Origin: a virus
Reading direction: 5' to 3' (one strand)
DNA length: 64,000 bases
Virus record (IMG/VR): IMGVR_UViG_3300030450_002944
Location: 1 to 64,000 of that record
The translations under genes and the position numbers were made by a program. Positions 1 through 8,121 of the stretch are shown one piece after another. The notes under the pieces are model-generated. The model worked only from the letters and a program-made list of their open reading frames with translations. It was not told the DNA's origin and did no database searches. The stretch's first letter is position 1, and every line of letters starts with the position of its first letter.

Positions 1-128
1 CTAAAGACGCACTTATAGAAAACGAAATGAGGACTATCATGTCAGACCATTCAGGGTTTAGTGATGTCCTTAAACAACTAAATCTAGCAGGCTATGGAGA
101 CTCTAGAACATATGGAGATTATGACTAA
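1..128 (+). CDS. C-terminal end of an unidentified phage protein (partial)
   Basis: An open frame enters from the left edge (codons in phase with position 3) and stops with TAA at 126-128, leaving about 41 residues that end in TYGDYD. The TAATG junction couples it to the next gene. The tail is rich in Gly, Asp and Tyr. Its place just ahead of head genes would suit a portal or other head protein, but the fragment is too short to tell. Confidence 0.6.
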   Translation, partial: KDALIENEMRTIMSDHSGFSDVLKQLNLAGYGDSRTYGDYD

Positions 129-409
129 TGGAAGTACAGGTAGGAAAAACTAAATATAATATAAGCATGGGTGCTGTCATCTTTTTCTTTTCTATGTTAG
201 TGACTGTAATTGGGGGGTATCTTACTTTGCAAAATAATATTACAAATATGCAGGAAGATATTGCTACCTTACAGGCTGAAGTAAGAGAAGTAAAGGATAA
301 CTCAGGTGCAACTGGGATTATTGAACTAAGGGGATTACTAGACGTAACATCTACAAAGTTGAATTACATAGAAAAGACACTAGATGCTCTTGATTCAGCT
401 ATAAGATAA
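128..409 (+). CDS. Small membrane protein with coiled coil
   Basis: A 93-residue protein starting on the ATG that overlaps the upstream stop. Residues about 15-35 form one hydrophobic segment (MGAVIFFFSMLVTVIGG), followed by a heptad-like stretch (ITNMQEDIATLQAEVREVKD). A membrane anchor plus coiled coil is seen in phage lysis accessory and membrane-tethered virion proteins, and three more small membrane proteins follow. The precise role is unknown. Confidence 0.7.
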   Translation: MEVQVGKTKYNISMGAVIFFFSMLVTVIGGYLTLQNNITNMQEDIATLQAEVREVKDNSGATGIIELRGLLDVTSTKLNYIEKTLDALDSAIR

Positions 410-427
410 ATAAAGGAGAAAACTATT

Positions 428-577
428 ATGGGACAATTTAGACCTCAAATATTTCTTTCTATAGGTTGCCTTACTACACTTTCTGTGGTAGGATTATTTC
501 AAGGAATGCCTGAAGTATCAACAGCTACTATTGGGGGCATAATTGCCCTAGGGATGAAAATTTTAGAAGGTGAGTAA
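428..577 (+). CDS. Very small hydrophobic protein, holin-like candidate
   Basis: A 49-codon gene preceded by AAAGGAGAAAAC. The product is mostly hydrophobic, with two segments (IFLSIGCLTTLSVVGLF and TIGGIIALGMKIL) separated by a short polar turn. Two helices in under 50 residues, within a run of small membrane proteins, would fit a class II holin, but no lysin is visible next to it. The function is inferred from topology only. Confidence 0.55.
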   Translation: MGQFRPQIFLSIGCLTTLSVVGLFQGMPEVSTATIGGIIALGMKILEGE

Positions 578-692
578 AAAGAATAGAAAAATAAATACAA
601 GTGCTTGGGAGTGGATTAAATTCTGGGCTTCAGGTATAACTGTTATAATATGTCTGATGACAATTATGTATATCGGACAAATGCATTCATAG
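570..692 (+). CDS. 40-residue single-span membrane peptide
   Basis: Starts with GTG overlapping the end of the preceding gene, with TTAGAAGG just upstream. It has a basic N-terminus (SKKNRK) followed by one membrane span (ITVIICLMTIMYIG). The translational overlap supports expression together with its neighbours. No family recognised. Confidence 0.5.
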   Translation: MSKKNRKINTSAWEWIKFWASGITVIICLMTIMYIGQMHS

Positions 693-704
693 AAGAAAGG
701 AGAC

Positions 705-884
705 ATGATGTCAAAGAAGAGAATAGTAAAGTCAACTCTTATTAAAGGATTACCAATTGTAGGGGCTCTCGCAGTAGGTGTAGGGGCTACAATGATATTG
801 ATTAATAAGGATAAACTAGAAGATAAAGTTGCTGATAAATTACTAGCTAGACAGATAATAAAGGAAAATATTCCTCTACAGTGA
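705..884 (+). CDS. 59-residue membrane-anchored basic peptide
   Basis: Preceded by GAAAGGAGAC and starting on a double ATG. The N-terminus is basic (SKKRIVKS), then comes a Gly/Ala/Val-rich hydrophobic segment (LPIVGALAVGVGATMILI) and a Lys/Asp-rich tail. It is the last of the small membrane-protein run before the virion genes and ends 1 bp before a GTATAATA late-promoter candidate. Function unknown. Confidence 0.55.
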   Translation: MMSKKRIVKSTLIKGLPIVGALAVGVGATMILINKDKLEDKVADKLLARQIIKENIPLQ

Positions 885-885
885 G

Positions 886-891
886 TATAAT
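886..891 (+). promoter_or_regulatory. GTATAATA late-promoter candidate
   Basis: The hexamer TATAAT sits in GAGTATAATATATTATGG with no -35 match 16-19 bp upstream. The same 18-base string recurs at 33198-33215. The ATG of the next gene is 5 bp downstream, where a transcript would be expected to begin. Confidence 0.5.
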
Positions 892-896
892 ATATT

Positions 897-1526
897 ATGG
901 TAATGGATGAAGAATTTTCCCAAGAAGATCTGCTTGTAATGTTGCAAGAATTTGGGCAGGATGTATTTAATGAATCTCAAGCTAGATGTCCAGAAGACAC
1001 TGGATGGTTAAAGGAAAGCGGAGATATTATTATGAATGCAACTGGATTTGAAATAGTTTATAATGCTCCGCATGCAAGACTGATTCATGATGGGAAAGAA
1101 GCAGCCGAGCAGATTTATAAACAGAAAGTACAAAGGCATAGAAGAAGGAAGAGAGGAAGTACATCACCAGTTGCTTTAAATATTGATACTAAAGTTACTG
1201 GAGTAGGATCAGGAAATCCTAATAGAATGAAAAGACCTAGACAAGGTTCGTATAGTGATTTAAAAAAGATGGCGAATATAAAACGAAAATCTAATACAGT
1301 ATCAGTGAGAGCACATACTAAAACATATTATGGTCGTAGACCAATGTTAAATCCTAAAACAGGTGAGTGGAAAGTTGTAAATACAACTGCAAGACAACCC
1401 ACACCGTTTATTGATGATGCTTATAGAAAAGTATTGGCAAGTAGAAAGTATAGAGATCTTAGGAAGTTAGGTCTTCCTTCGAGTATGAAGAGGGGGAGAC
1501 AAGATGTTCTTAGAAGATTTTTATAA
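897..1526 (+). CDS. HK97 gp10-like head-tail/tail-completion protein
   Basis: A 209-residue protein. The N-terminal half carries the pattern typical of the HK97-gp10-like family: CPEDTGWLKES followed by IVYNAPHARLIHDG. The C-terminal part has QPTPFIDDAYRKV, like the family's conserved end. A strongly basic insert (QRHRRRKRGS) lies in the middle. Such proteins act in head-tail joining or tail completion. No Shine-Dalgarno is visible. The start lies 5 bp after a TATAAT, suggesting leaderless translation. Confidence 0.72.
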   Translation: MVMDEEFSQEDLLVMLQEFGQDVFNESQARCPEDTGWLKESGDIIMNATGFEIVYNAPHARLIHDGKEAAEQIYKQKVQRHRRRKRGSTSPVALNIDTKVTGVGSGNPNRMKRPRQGSYSDLKKMANIKRKSNTVSVRAHTKTYYGRRPMLNPKTGEWKVVNTTARQPTPFIDDAYRKVLASRKYRDLRKLGLPSSMKRGRQDVLRRFL

Positions 1527-1541
1527 ACAAAGGAGGAAACT

Positions 1542-1757
1542 ATGGTAGACATTAGTAAAGTTACAGCTGAACAAGAATATATTATCGCCAGACATTCTAG
1601 GATGGTTGGTAAGGTATTAGATTTAGTTGAAGCATCTATGCCAGAAGGTAATCAACTCGAAAAACTCAAGAAACTTATTCAAGTTCCCTTGTATGACTAT
1701 CGAAACGAGATGATTAAACTTAATTCTGGTGAACTTATTGAAGAAAATATCGAATAA
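1542..1757 (+). CDS. Small hypothetical virion-region protein
   Basis: A 71-residue helical-looking protein preceded by a strong AAAGGAGGAAAC and placed 15 bp after the gp10-like gene. It is rich in Glu, Lys and Leu and has no membrane segment. Position suggests a head assembly helper, but no family is recognised. Confidence 0.7.
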   Translation: MVDISKVTAEQEYIIARHSRMVGKVLDLVEASMPEGNQLEKLKKLIQVPLYDYRNEMIKLNSGELIEENIE

Positions 1758-1816
1758 TCTATACTTTTTATAGATAAAACTCGTAATATTTATGTAAAAA
1801 ATCCCTTTATTTATAG

Positions 1817-1822
1817 TATAAT
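1817..1822 (+). promoter_or_regulatory. GTATAATA late-promoter candidate of the capsid genes
   Basis: AGTATAATA lies 146 bp before the scaffold-like gene and has no -35 element. It probably drives scaffold, capsid and decoration genes. A perfect palindrome follows within 11 bp. Confidence 0.45.
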
Positions 1823-1832
1823 ATAACAGATG

Positions 1833-1967
1833 GGGTAATATTACCCTTTTTATATTATAATTTCATAAAGGTCGGGGGTGGCTTAGACCAACCTTTTGAG
1901 AATTAATAAACTTTTAGACACTTTTAGTCTGGAATGGACTGGAAAGGTGACATAGGAGGTCGTAAAT
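1833..1967 (+). promoter_or_regulatory. Structured leader of the capsid operon
   Basis: The perfect 14-base palindrome GGGTAATATTACCC (1833-1846) is followed by TTTTTA, then by further short inverted repeats (AAAGGT with ACCTTT near 1868-1895, AGAC with GTCT near 1916-1932). The leader ends with AGGAGGTCG before the scaffold-like gene. The palindrome plus T-run could also be a weak terminator of the upstream gene. Confidence 0.4.
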
Positions 1968-2798
1968 ATGTCAGAAGAATTCACACAATTAGAGAACCAC
2001 ATGCAAGGTACTAACCTTGCTTTATCTGCAGTAGCAGAAGTGCTCGCTAAGATGGACGAAAGACTTACAAAAGAAGAAGAGGATGATAGAATAGATGAGG
2101 AAGAGAAGGCTATACAAGCCGAAAAAGCAGACTTAGTAAAAGCAGTCGCATCAGAAGTCGTTTCAATGATAAAAGAGGATAACCCTCTTGGAATGGATGT
2201 CGATGGTAGTAAAGAAAGGAAAGCAAAGAGTTCAGCACCTTCACATGATGATGCTCAATCTGCCGCTAACCCGACTACTAAAATAGAAGATCAGCAAGCT
2301 GTTATTCAAGCTGCCGACATGGAAAGTGATGACGAGGAAGAAGAAAAGGCTGCCTACAAAGCAGCTGATGATGAAGACAATGGTTCTGATGAAGAGCCAG
2401 TTGACAAAGCTGCTGATGAAGAAGAAGATGATGTTGAGAAAGCAGAAGATGAAGACGAAAAAGACGATGACGGAATGAAAGCAATGAGGAAAGAACTTGA
2501 TGCTTTGAGGAAGACAGTCGCTGCTTATGAAGCAAACATGGAAAAAGCTATCGAAGAAGAGTCTGTTGGAAGACTACGAAAGATGGGCTTTAGAGAAGAG
2601 AATGGTTTGCAAAGACCAGCTCTTTTAAATAATGATGCACTAGGAACAGATGGAACTACTCCAATTGTAAAAAGTGCTGCAAGTGGTGATGTAGTAGATG
2701 ACTTAACTAGTTTGTCTTACAAACAATTAAGAGACCTACAACACAAAATAGACTCTGGAGACACTTCTGGTGTACCTAGGGAACTACTTGGCAATTAA
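1968..2798 (+). CDS. Capsid scaffold-like acidic protein
   Basis: A 276-residue, extremely acidic protein located directly before the major capsid gene. Residues about 30-200 are dominated by Glu, Asp and Lys (for example DDEEEEKAAYKAADDEDNG) and include predicted coiled coil (MRKELDALRKTVAAYEANMEKA). The C-terminus is shorter and less charged. High charge, low complexity and position match scaffolding proteins of HK97-type phages. There is no protease signature. The start has AGGAGGTCGTAAAT upstream. Confidence 0.6.
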   Translation: MSEEFTQLENHMQGTNLALSAVAEVLAKMDERLTKEEEDDRIDEEEKAIQAEKADLVKAVASEVVSMIKEDNPLGMDVDGSKERKAKSSAPSHDDAQSAANPTTKIEDQQAVIQAADMESDDEEEEKAAYKAADDEDNGSDEEPVDKAADEEEDDVEKAEDEDEKDDDGMKAMRKELDALRKTVAAYEANMEKAIEEESVGRLRKMGFREENGLQRPALLNNDALGTDGTTPIVKSAASGDVVDDLTSLSYKQLRDLQHKIDSGDTSGVPRELLGN

Positions 2799-2832
2799 TA
2801 AATTTTAGTAAAAGAACGAGGAGAAATTAATT

Positions 2833-4200
2833 ATGGCAACAAATCCATCATTATCTGAGTACGTTGCTCAGTCTCAAAGAGGTTTGTATTCTTCAGTATT
2901 CGGACCTGAATACTTACAGAAACAGACTTACTTTACAGTGGACACTGCTACAGGTATTTTTAATACTACCTATGGTAGAAAAGTTTGGCATTCATTAAAC
3001 AACCAAACTCGTTTCTTCAATGCTGTCCCAAGAACTGTTTGGGGTAACACAGCTGGTTGGAGGATAAGAACAGACAGAGGTTCAGGACGATCAAGACCTG
3101 TAACTGAAACTGGTTCACTTCCTACAGTTGACGTTTCTAACATTGAAAGCATTTCTAGTTTACCTAGAATTGTTTCAACTACTTTTGGTGCTTCAGTGAA
3201 GTCAGTCTTTACTGCACAGCTAGAAGGTGGTGTTGGTGATGTGTTAGCATTGGAAAACGAAAATGCACAACTTGACCACGTTAAAGAAATTAACGAAGAA
3301 CTAATGGCGGGATCTGGATACGTTGTATCTGCAGGTTCCTCAACTACTGGTACTGTACCAGCATCAGTAGCTAAAAACATAAAAATTGGAGACTCAGTTG
3401 CATACTGGGATACTTCTGCAAATGACTACATTGACTCATCTGGACTAGCAGTTTCAGCAGTAAACACATCTACGGGTGCTATTACTCACGCTACTGCATC
3501 AGCTACTATTGCTGACGGTGACGGTATGATCGTTGTAAAAAGAGCAGGACTAACTTCAATTGACGACATCGTTCAAGCTGACGGAGCTGTAGTAGGTGGG
3601 TCTTACGACTCTAACTCAAACTTCGCCGCAAACGGTGGTGTTAATGCTTATGACTTAACATTCGGAGCAAGGGCTGCAGGAAACTGGAACGCCGCTGCTA
3701 CAGTTAAGGATAACAACGGTGTAGGAAGAGACCTTTCTCTAAACCTACTTGATGACTGTATTCAGACAGTAAGAACTAATGGTGGAGAACCTAAACTAAT
3801 CGTTATGGGTCATGACCAATACTTCAAACTAGAAAGATTACTACAATCACAACAGAGATACTTAGGACAGGAAGAGTACCAAGTTGGTGTGGGTTCTGAA
3901 AGAACCTTCCCCGGAACTCGAACTGGACTAGTTCTTGCAACTTACCAAGGTATTCCAATCTTGCCAGATGCAGACACTCCAAAGGGTGTTAGCACAGCTG
4001 ACGCAGTATTGGGTTCAAACGTATATGTTTTGGACACAGACTATCTTGAAATAGCTGTGGCACAACCAACACAGTATATAGAAAACAGAGACTACTTTGC
4101 AGCTAACGCTCTAGTAGTAAGAGGATTACTATACACTATGGCAGAAATGCGATGTCACAACTTCTTCACACAAGCTAAGATTACAGACTTAAACGCGTAA
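2833..4200 (+). CDS. Major capsid protein
   Basis: A 455-residue protein behind GAGGAGAAATT, directly after the scaffold-like gene and before decoration proteins. The N-terminal part resembles the arm and E-loop region of HK97-fold capsids (FFNAVPRTVWGNTAGWRIRT). Residues about 165-235 form a Gly/Ser/Thr-rich insert that looks like an extra surface domain (GDSVAYWDTSANDYIDSSG). The C-terminal half (KLIVMGHDQYFKLERLLQ, then GIPILPDADTP and MAEMRCHNFF) matches capsid A-domain patterns. Codon use is more GC-rich than in nearby genes, as expected for a highly expressed gene. Confidence 0.85.
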   Translation: MATNPSLSEYVAQSQRGLYSSVFGPEYLQKQTYFTVDTATGIFNTTYGRKVWHSLNNQTRFFNAVPRTVWGNTAGWRIRTDRGSGRSRPVTETGSLPTVDVSNIESISSLPRIVSTTFGASVKSVFTAQLEGGVGDVLALENENAQLDHVKEINEELMAGSGYVVSAGSSTTGTVPASVAKNIKIGDSVAYWDTSANDYIDSSGLAVSAVNTSTGAITHATASATIADGDGMIVVKRAGLTSIDDIVQADGAVVGGSYDSNSNFAANGGVNAYDLTFGARAAGNWNAAATVKDNNGVGRDLSLNLLDDCIQTVRTNGGEPKLIVMGHDQYFKLERLLQSQQRYLGQEEYQVGVGSERTFPGTRTGLVLATYQGIPILPDADTPKGVSTADAVLGSNVYVLDTDYLEIAVAQPTQYIENRDYFAANALVVRGLLYTMAEMRCHNFFTQAKITDLNA

Positions 4201-4225
4201 TCTAAACTTGTAAAGAAAATTAATT

Positions 4226-4257
4226 AATGGGATGGGGGGCTAGTCTCCCCACCCATT
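4226..4257 (+). terminator. Hairpin after the capsid gene
   Basis: AATGGG pairs with CCCATT, and inside it GGGG pairs with CCCC, giving a strong GC-rich hairpin between the capsid and decoration genes. There is no T-run, so it may be an attenuator or mRNA-stabilising structure rather than a full terminator. Confidence 0.5.
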
Positions 4258-4282
4258 ATGCTAAACAAGGAGAAAATTAAAT

Positions 4283-5011
4283 ATGGCGAAACATTCATTT
4301 AAAATGTCCGATGTGACCGAAGACACTAGAGTTCTAGCTAGGTCTGCATTAGGATATGACTTTAACTATTTCGCTGATGATGAAACTATAATCTTCGGTA
4401 CAGATAGTGATGCTACACTTTCATGGGACGGTGATTCACTGAACGTAACATCATCTGCTACAGAAGTGTCAGGTACACTAGCAGTTGCAGGTGCAACTAG
4501 TCTAGGAACTACAGAAGCAGTGTCAGCTGGAACTGGTATCACTGGTGGTACTGGTACAGTTTACAAATCTTCAGTAGTAAAAATTGGTGGTTTATATGAA
4601 ACAACTATCTATATTGACCTAACTGGATTAAATTCCAATGTAGCTAACGATATTATTGGTAAAGATGCTACAGCTAACTGTCATATTGGACAGATAACTG
4701 CAGCTGTTAACGGTACTATCGTTGGTGGTTATATGCAATGTTTGGAAACACCTACAACTGGTGAACCAGATATTGACGTATGGTATGCTGACGAAGCTAC
4801 TGGTACAGAAGATGCAGCTATCTCTGGTTTATCTAACCAGACTGCTGTTCTAGCCGCTGGTGCGGACTGGACAGTTGCTGCAAACGTAAATATGAGACCT
4901 ATCACTGGAATGCCAGCTGCTGACAAGTATTTATACTTAACAGGTGGTGGAGGTACTACTGATGGTACTTATGATGCCGGTAAGTTTATAATTAAATTAT
5001 ACGGAACTTAA
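4283..5011 (+). CDS. Head decoration/structural protein
   Basis: A 242-residue protein with AAGGAGAAAATT upstream. Its residues 33-75 (DETIIFGTDSDATLSWDG onwards) resemble the beta-rich modules of phage fibres, and the remainder is a Gly/Thr/Ala-rich beta protein ending in KFIIKLYGT. Its place between the capsid gene and a second structural gene argues for a capsid decoration protein or head fibre. No named family can be assigned. Confidence 0.6.
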   Translation: MAKHSFKMSDVTEDTRVLARSALGYDFNYFADDETIIFGTDSDATLSWDGDSLNVTSSATEVSGTLAVAGATSLGTTEAVSAGTGITGGTGTVYKSSVVKIGGLYETTIYIDLTGLNSNVANDIIGKDATANCHIGQITAAVNGTIVGGYMQCLETPTTGEPDIDVWYADEATGTEDAAISGLSNQTAVLAAGADWTVAANVNMRPITGMPAADKYLYLTGGGGTTDGTYDAGKFIIKLYGT

Positions 5012-5032
5012 ACATTAGCGATTAGCAAAAAT

Positions 5033-5075
5033 CTACTAAAAGCTGCCTTGACTATATTGTCTTGGCAGCTAGTAG
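5033..5075 (+). terminator. Hairpin between structural genes
   Basis: CTACT...AGCTGCC pairs with GGCAGCT...AGTAG around an 18-base loop. The 7-bp GC-rich inner stem is strong, but only scattered T follow it. A partial terminator or RNA-processing structure is likely. Confidence 0.5.
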
Positions 5076-5107
5076 AAAATATTTTATATATAAAGGAGAG
5101 CGAATAA

Positions 5108-6157
5108 ATGGCAGGCTTTACAAATAGTTATGATAAATCATGGGAATGGAAAGAATGGAATACTGATCCTAGTACTCGTACTTCCGTAGCTCCCTATGAT
5201 AGATATGTACCCTTTAGTGGTACTGTAGGAACAAGTGCTGTTGATATCTTAAACATTCATGCAGGACCATATTATGAATTAGATCAAGGTGGTTCAGCAG
5301 GTACTACTGCAAGTTGGGAACTAGCTACTTCAGGTAGTCCCGGAATAAATCAAATAACAAACCCATCAATAGAGAATGCAACTATATCAGAATTTACAGC
5401 AGACGGTTCAGCAATTTCTAGAACCACTGGTGCACCTCATTTGGGTTCAGCAGAACTTACAGCAAACCCATCAAACTCAGCAGCTAAAGAAGGATTTTAT
5501 GTAACTACAACTTCTATTTCTGGAGGTGGGGCTGATTTAAATCAAAACACAGATAGATGGATAGTAGCTTCAGGAATGGTAAGAGGAGCATCAGCATCAG
5601 GAGATGCAGTAATGCAGATTACAGATTCAAGTGGAACTGCTCTAGTTACTGGAACTGCAGTTAGTTTAACTACAGCTTACCAAAGAGTAAGTGTAGCATA
5701 CAATATTCCATCAGGAACAACCCCTGCTACATACAGAGTTAAGTTCTGTTCAAGTACACAACATAATATTAATATGTTATGGGATTGTTTGATGTGGGAT
5801 GTTAGAAAAGATTCAAGTATTATCGATTATATAGATGGTAGCCTAGCAGGTGGAAATGGATATGAATGGGAAGGCACTGCAAACCTCTCAAGATCAAGAC
5901 ATCTCTCACCTATAGGAGTAATTAGAGGCATTAGTATTAGAAACACACACGCCTCTCAAGTATTATATGTAGCATTTGATTGTACTGCAGAAGCAAGTAC
6001 AGCAGCAATTAAGCTGACTGGTAACGATACCACAGAACATAATTGGTTCCATAGTACGCATCCATTAGACTTTAGGAAGAATGCATCTATCTATGGTAGT
6101 GCATCAAGTACTGGATATGAAGGCGTAATTTGGGGAACATCATTCCCAGTAGGATAA
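5108..6157 (+). CDS. Structural protein with carbohydrate-binding-like domain
   Basis: A 349-residue protein with AAAGGAGAGCG upstream. Residues about 78-240 begin ITNPSIENATI and contain WIVASGMVRG and YQRVSVAYNIPSGTTPATYRVKF, the pattern of jelly-roll carbohydrate-binding modules in phage surface proteins. The ends are beta-rich. It probably decorates the capsid and binds glycans. The binding role is inferred. Confidence 0.55.
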   Translation: MAGFTNSYDKSWEWKEWNTDPSTRTSVAPYDRYVPFSGTVGTSAVDILNIHAGPYYELDQGGSAGTTASWELATSGSPGINQITNPSIENATISEFTADGSAISRTTGAPHLGSAELTANPSNSAAKEGFYVTTTSISGGGADLNQNTDRWIVASGMVRGASASGDAVMQITDSSGTALVTGTAVSLTTAYQRVSVAYNIPSGTTPATYRVKFCSSTQHNINMLWDCLMWDVRKDSSIIDYIDGSLAGGNGYEWEGTANLSRSRHLSPIGVIRGISIRNTHASQVLYVAFDCTAEASTAAIKLTGNDTTEHNWFHSTHPLDFRKNASIYGSASSTGYEGVIWGTSFPVG

Positions 6158-6170
6158 GGAGACAACTGTC

Positions 6171-7448
6171 ATGACAATGACTGCAGAACGAATTACTACA
6201 ATAAATAGAGATATGTATCAGAATGTGTCTGATAGTTCTTCATTAGCTTTATTAGAAAAAGCTGAAGGAGGAAAGGTTTCACTTAAAGATATATCAAAAG
6301 CTTTAGATGAATTTAAAAGATTGTATAAAGCAGGGATTGCTTCCTCAGCTGAAATTATGACTTTACATAGAGCGTATCCAAATGATGAAACATATAAGAA
6401 AGCAGCTGTAAAATTAGAAAAAGAACCAGTAGTATTAGGAGGTCCAGCCTCTGTTGAATTAGTAGATAGAGAAGGACATCTTATTACTACAGTTGCTTTG
6501 GAAAAGGCATTTGACAATTACATGAAAAGTTTTAGAACTAGGAACGCTATGGTTCTACATTCAGATGTTCAAGTAGGTTGGGCTTTACCAGCTTATATTA
6601 ACAAAGCTGGTCAAATCTTTAAGAGTGGAGTAAATGAAAATGGTTTGTTCTTTATTACTGAGATGAGAAATGATACAAAGATTTCTGATAGAGTGAAAGA
6701 ACAAATAAATGAAGGAAAGCTCAAATCCTATTCTATAGCTGGTTCAGCAACTAAGATGCAGAATATGACAAAAGGTTTACAATCTTACATGCAAGTAGAT
6801 GATTTAGAACTTGCAGAGGTAACAGTATGTGAAAAAGGAGTGAATCAAGGAGCGTCATTTGATTTACTTAAATCAGACAACGTAGCACAGGGTTCTTGTG
6901 CAGATGGAAGTTGCTTAACAAAATCAACTTCAAAACCAAGAGAGGAAATAAATATGATTAGGAAATCAAACGGAAACATAGACTTTACAACAACTTTCTT
7001 TAATTGGCTTTCAAAAGAGAATGGGAAAGCAAGTGATCCTCTTTCAGGAAATAAGATGTTTGCTACCCTAGAAAACTATCATGGTAGAGAAAGAGTCCAC
7101 CATAATCTGTTAGACGAACAAGGATTTCCAAAGGAATTGGAAGCGGAATTTGCAAGGTACACTCCAGTAATGGAAAACCCAAAGTACGTTCCTTGGGTTG
7201 TTAATGAAGCAGGTGAGGAAGCTGGAGCAAATCATTATGAGGAAGCTCTAACACCTCCAAAGGCATCTCTTCCTCTTACAAAAACTTTCCTAAAATGGTT
7301 TGCAAAAGAAGGCAAAAAAGACTATACAAGTAATAGTCCTTATGCTCTTGCAACAGCACAAGCTAAAAAGGAAGGCTATGATGATTTTTCTGAAGGAAGC
7401 GAAGGACGAGAGAAACGTAACAAGTTAGCTGAAAAATTAAAAGACTAG
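6171..7448 (+). CDS. XkdF-type prohead serine protease with C-terminal extension
   Basis: A 425-residue protein. Residues 75-255 match the XkdF/prohead protease family: AMVLHSDVQVGWALPAYI with candidate catalytic His130, then KLKSYSIAG with candidate Ser188, then LELAEVTVCEKGVNQGASF. These enzymes cleave scaffold and capsid during maturation. Residues 262-425 are an unusual extension with two similar motifs (FFNWLSKE and FLKWFAKEG). An internal ATG at 6954, preceded by GAGAGGAAAT, could yield the extension as a separate protein. Unusually, the gene lies after the capsid gene. Confidence 0.7.
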   Translation: MTMTAERITTINRDMYQNVSDSSSLALLEKAEGGKVSLKDISKALDEFKRLYKAGIASSAEIMTLHRAYPNDETYKKAAVKLEKEPVVLGGPASVELVDREGHLITTVALEKAFDNYMKSFRTRNAMVLHSDVQVGWALPAYINKAGQIFKSGVNENGLFFITEMRNDTKISDRVKEQINEGKLKSYSIAGSATKMQNMTKGLQSYMQVDDLELAEVTVCEKGVNQGASFDLLKSDNVAQGSCADGSCLTKSTSKPREEINMIRKSNGNIDFTTTFFNWLSKENGKASDPLSGNKMFATLENYHGRERVHHNLLDEQGFPKELEAEFARYTPVMENPKYVPWVVNEAGEEAGANHYEEALTPPKASLPLTKTFLKWFAKEGKKDYTSNSPYALATAQAKKEGYDDFSEGSEGREKRNKLAEKLKD

Positions 7449-7456
7449 GAAGCGAG

Positions 7457-7642
7457 ATGAACTCGTATTATAAAATATTAAAAGCTCTTTTTTTAAAGGA
7501 AAGCTTGGGTCCTATTATCTATGAAATCCAAGGAAACAAAAGGAAACCAAGAACTACTGGGAAACAAAATATTGGTATAGGACAAGGAAGCTATGGAAGA
7601 CGTAGCAAGTCAACGAGGGACACAAAATATGGCACTTATTAA
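7457..7642 (+). CDS. Small basic hypothetical protein
   Basis: A 61-residue basic protein with AGGAAGCGAG upstream. The N-terminus is hydrophobic (YYKILKALFL); the rest is rich in Lys, Arg and Gly. It overlaps the next gene by 50 bp in another frame. Unknown family; reality is moderately supported. Confidence 0.4.
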   Translation: MNSYYKILKALFLKESLGPIIYEIQGNKRKPRTTGKQNIGIGQGSYGRRSKSTRDTKYGTY

Positions 7643-7796
7643 AAAATCAAGGAAATGGGGAACACATCCTACTCAAATAACCAAATATGATATTCAAAAA
7701 AATATCAAGGAAAGAGAAGATAAGGAAACGAACCTCGATATTTTAGATGGGAAACCACTTGGAAAGCAGGAGGAGGACACCAATGACGCAGAATGA
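7593..7796 (+). CDS. Small hypothetical protein
   Basis: A 67-residue charged protein with AAGGAAGCT before the ATG. A second in-frame ATG at 7629 is possible. It ends 14 bp inside the next gene. No family recognised. Lys/Glu-rich, no membrane segment. Confidence 0.45.
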   Translation: MEDVASQRGTQNMALIKKSRKWGTHPTQITKYDIQKNIKEREDKETNLDILDGKPLGKQEEDTNDAE

Positions 7797-7947
7797 ATGT
7801 TGTAATCCAGAAGAATGTTGCTTAGAGGTAGAATGTGATTTAGATGAATGTATATGCAAAGAAGAAGGACTGTGTAAATGTGAATGTAATTGCGAAGATT
7901 TACAGAAAAATGAATGTTGTGGAGGTGAGTGTGATTGTTTAGATTAG
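7783..7947 (+). CDS. Metallothionein-like Cys-rich protein
   Basis: The start chosen is the ATG at 7783 because it follows AGGAGGACACC. The 54-residue product has 15 Cys, many as CC, CxC or CEC, interleaved with Glu and Asp. This spacing resembles metal-thiolate proteins such as metallothioneins, although no named family signature is certain. It may bind zinc or another metal in the infected cell or virion. The high Glu content is unusual for bacterial metallothioneins, so the assignment rests on composition only. Confidence 0.6.
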   Translation: MTQNECCNPEECCLEVECDLDECICKEEGLCKCECNCEDLQKNECCGGECDCLD

Positions 7948-7978
7948 ATTTTTTATAAACTAATCAAGGAGATACACT

Positions 7979-8116
7979 TTGAGGGTAAACATAATACTAA
8001 TATTGTATGAAGTTGGAAGCGATCTGATCAAAGGAATACTAGGAAAGGTCAAAGACTTACTACTAGGAATACTAGGAAAGGTCAGATGGGTATTGAAGAA
8101 GATACTACCAATTTAA
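7979..8116 (+). CDS. Cationic amphipathic peptide with internal repeat
   Basis: TTG start, 7 bp after AAGGAG. The 45-residue product is a string of Leu, Ile, Val, Gly and Lys with an 11-residue repeat (GILGKVKDLLL then GILGKVRWVLK). The DNA shows the same 19-bp repeat at 8033-8051 and 8066-8084. An amphipathic, basic helix of this kind resembles membrane-active peptides, so a lysis or membrane-disturbing role is possible. It is the last gene before a strong terminator. Confidence 0.5.
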   Translation: MRVNIILILYEVGSDLIKGILGKVKDLLLGILGKVRWVLKKILPI

Positions 8117-8121
8117 ATTAT

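Noticed and set aside
2302-2535. Minus-strand frame opposite the scaffold-like gene
   Set aside because: It is His/Leu-rich, a mirror of the acidic coding strand, with no ribosome-binding site.
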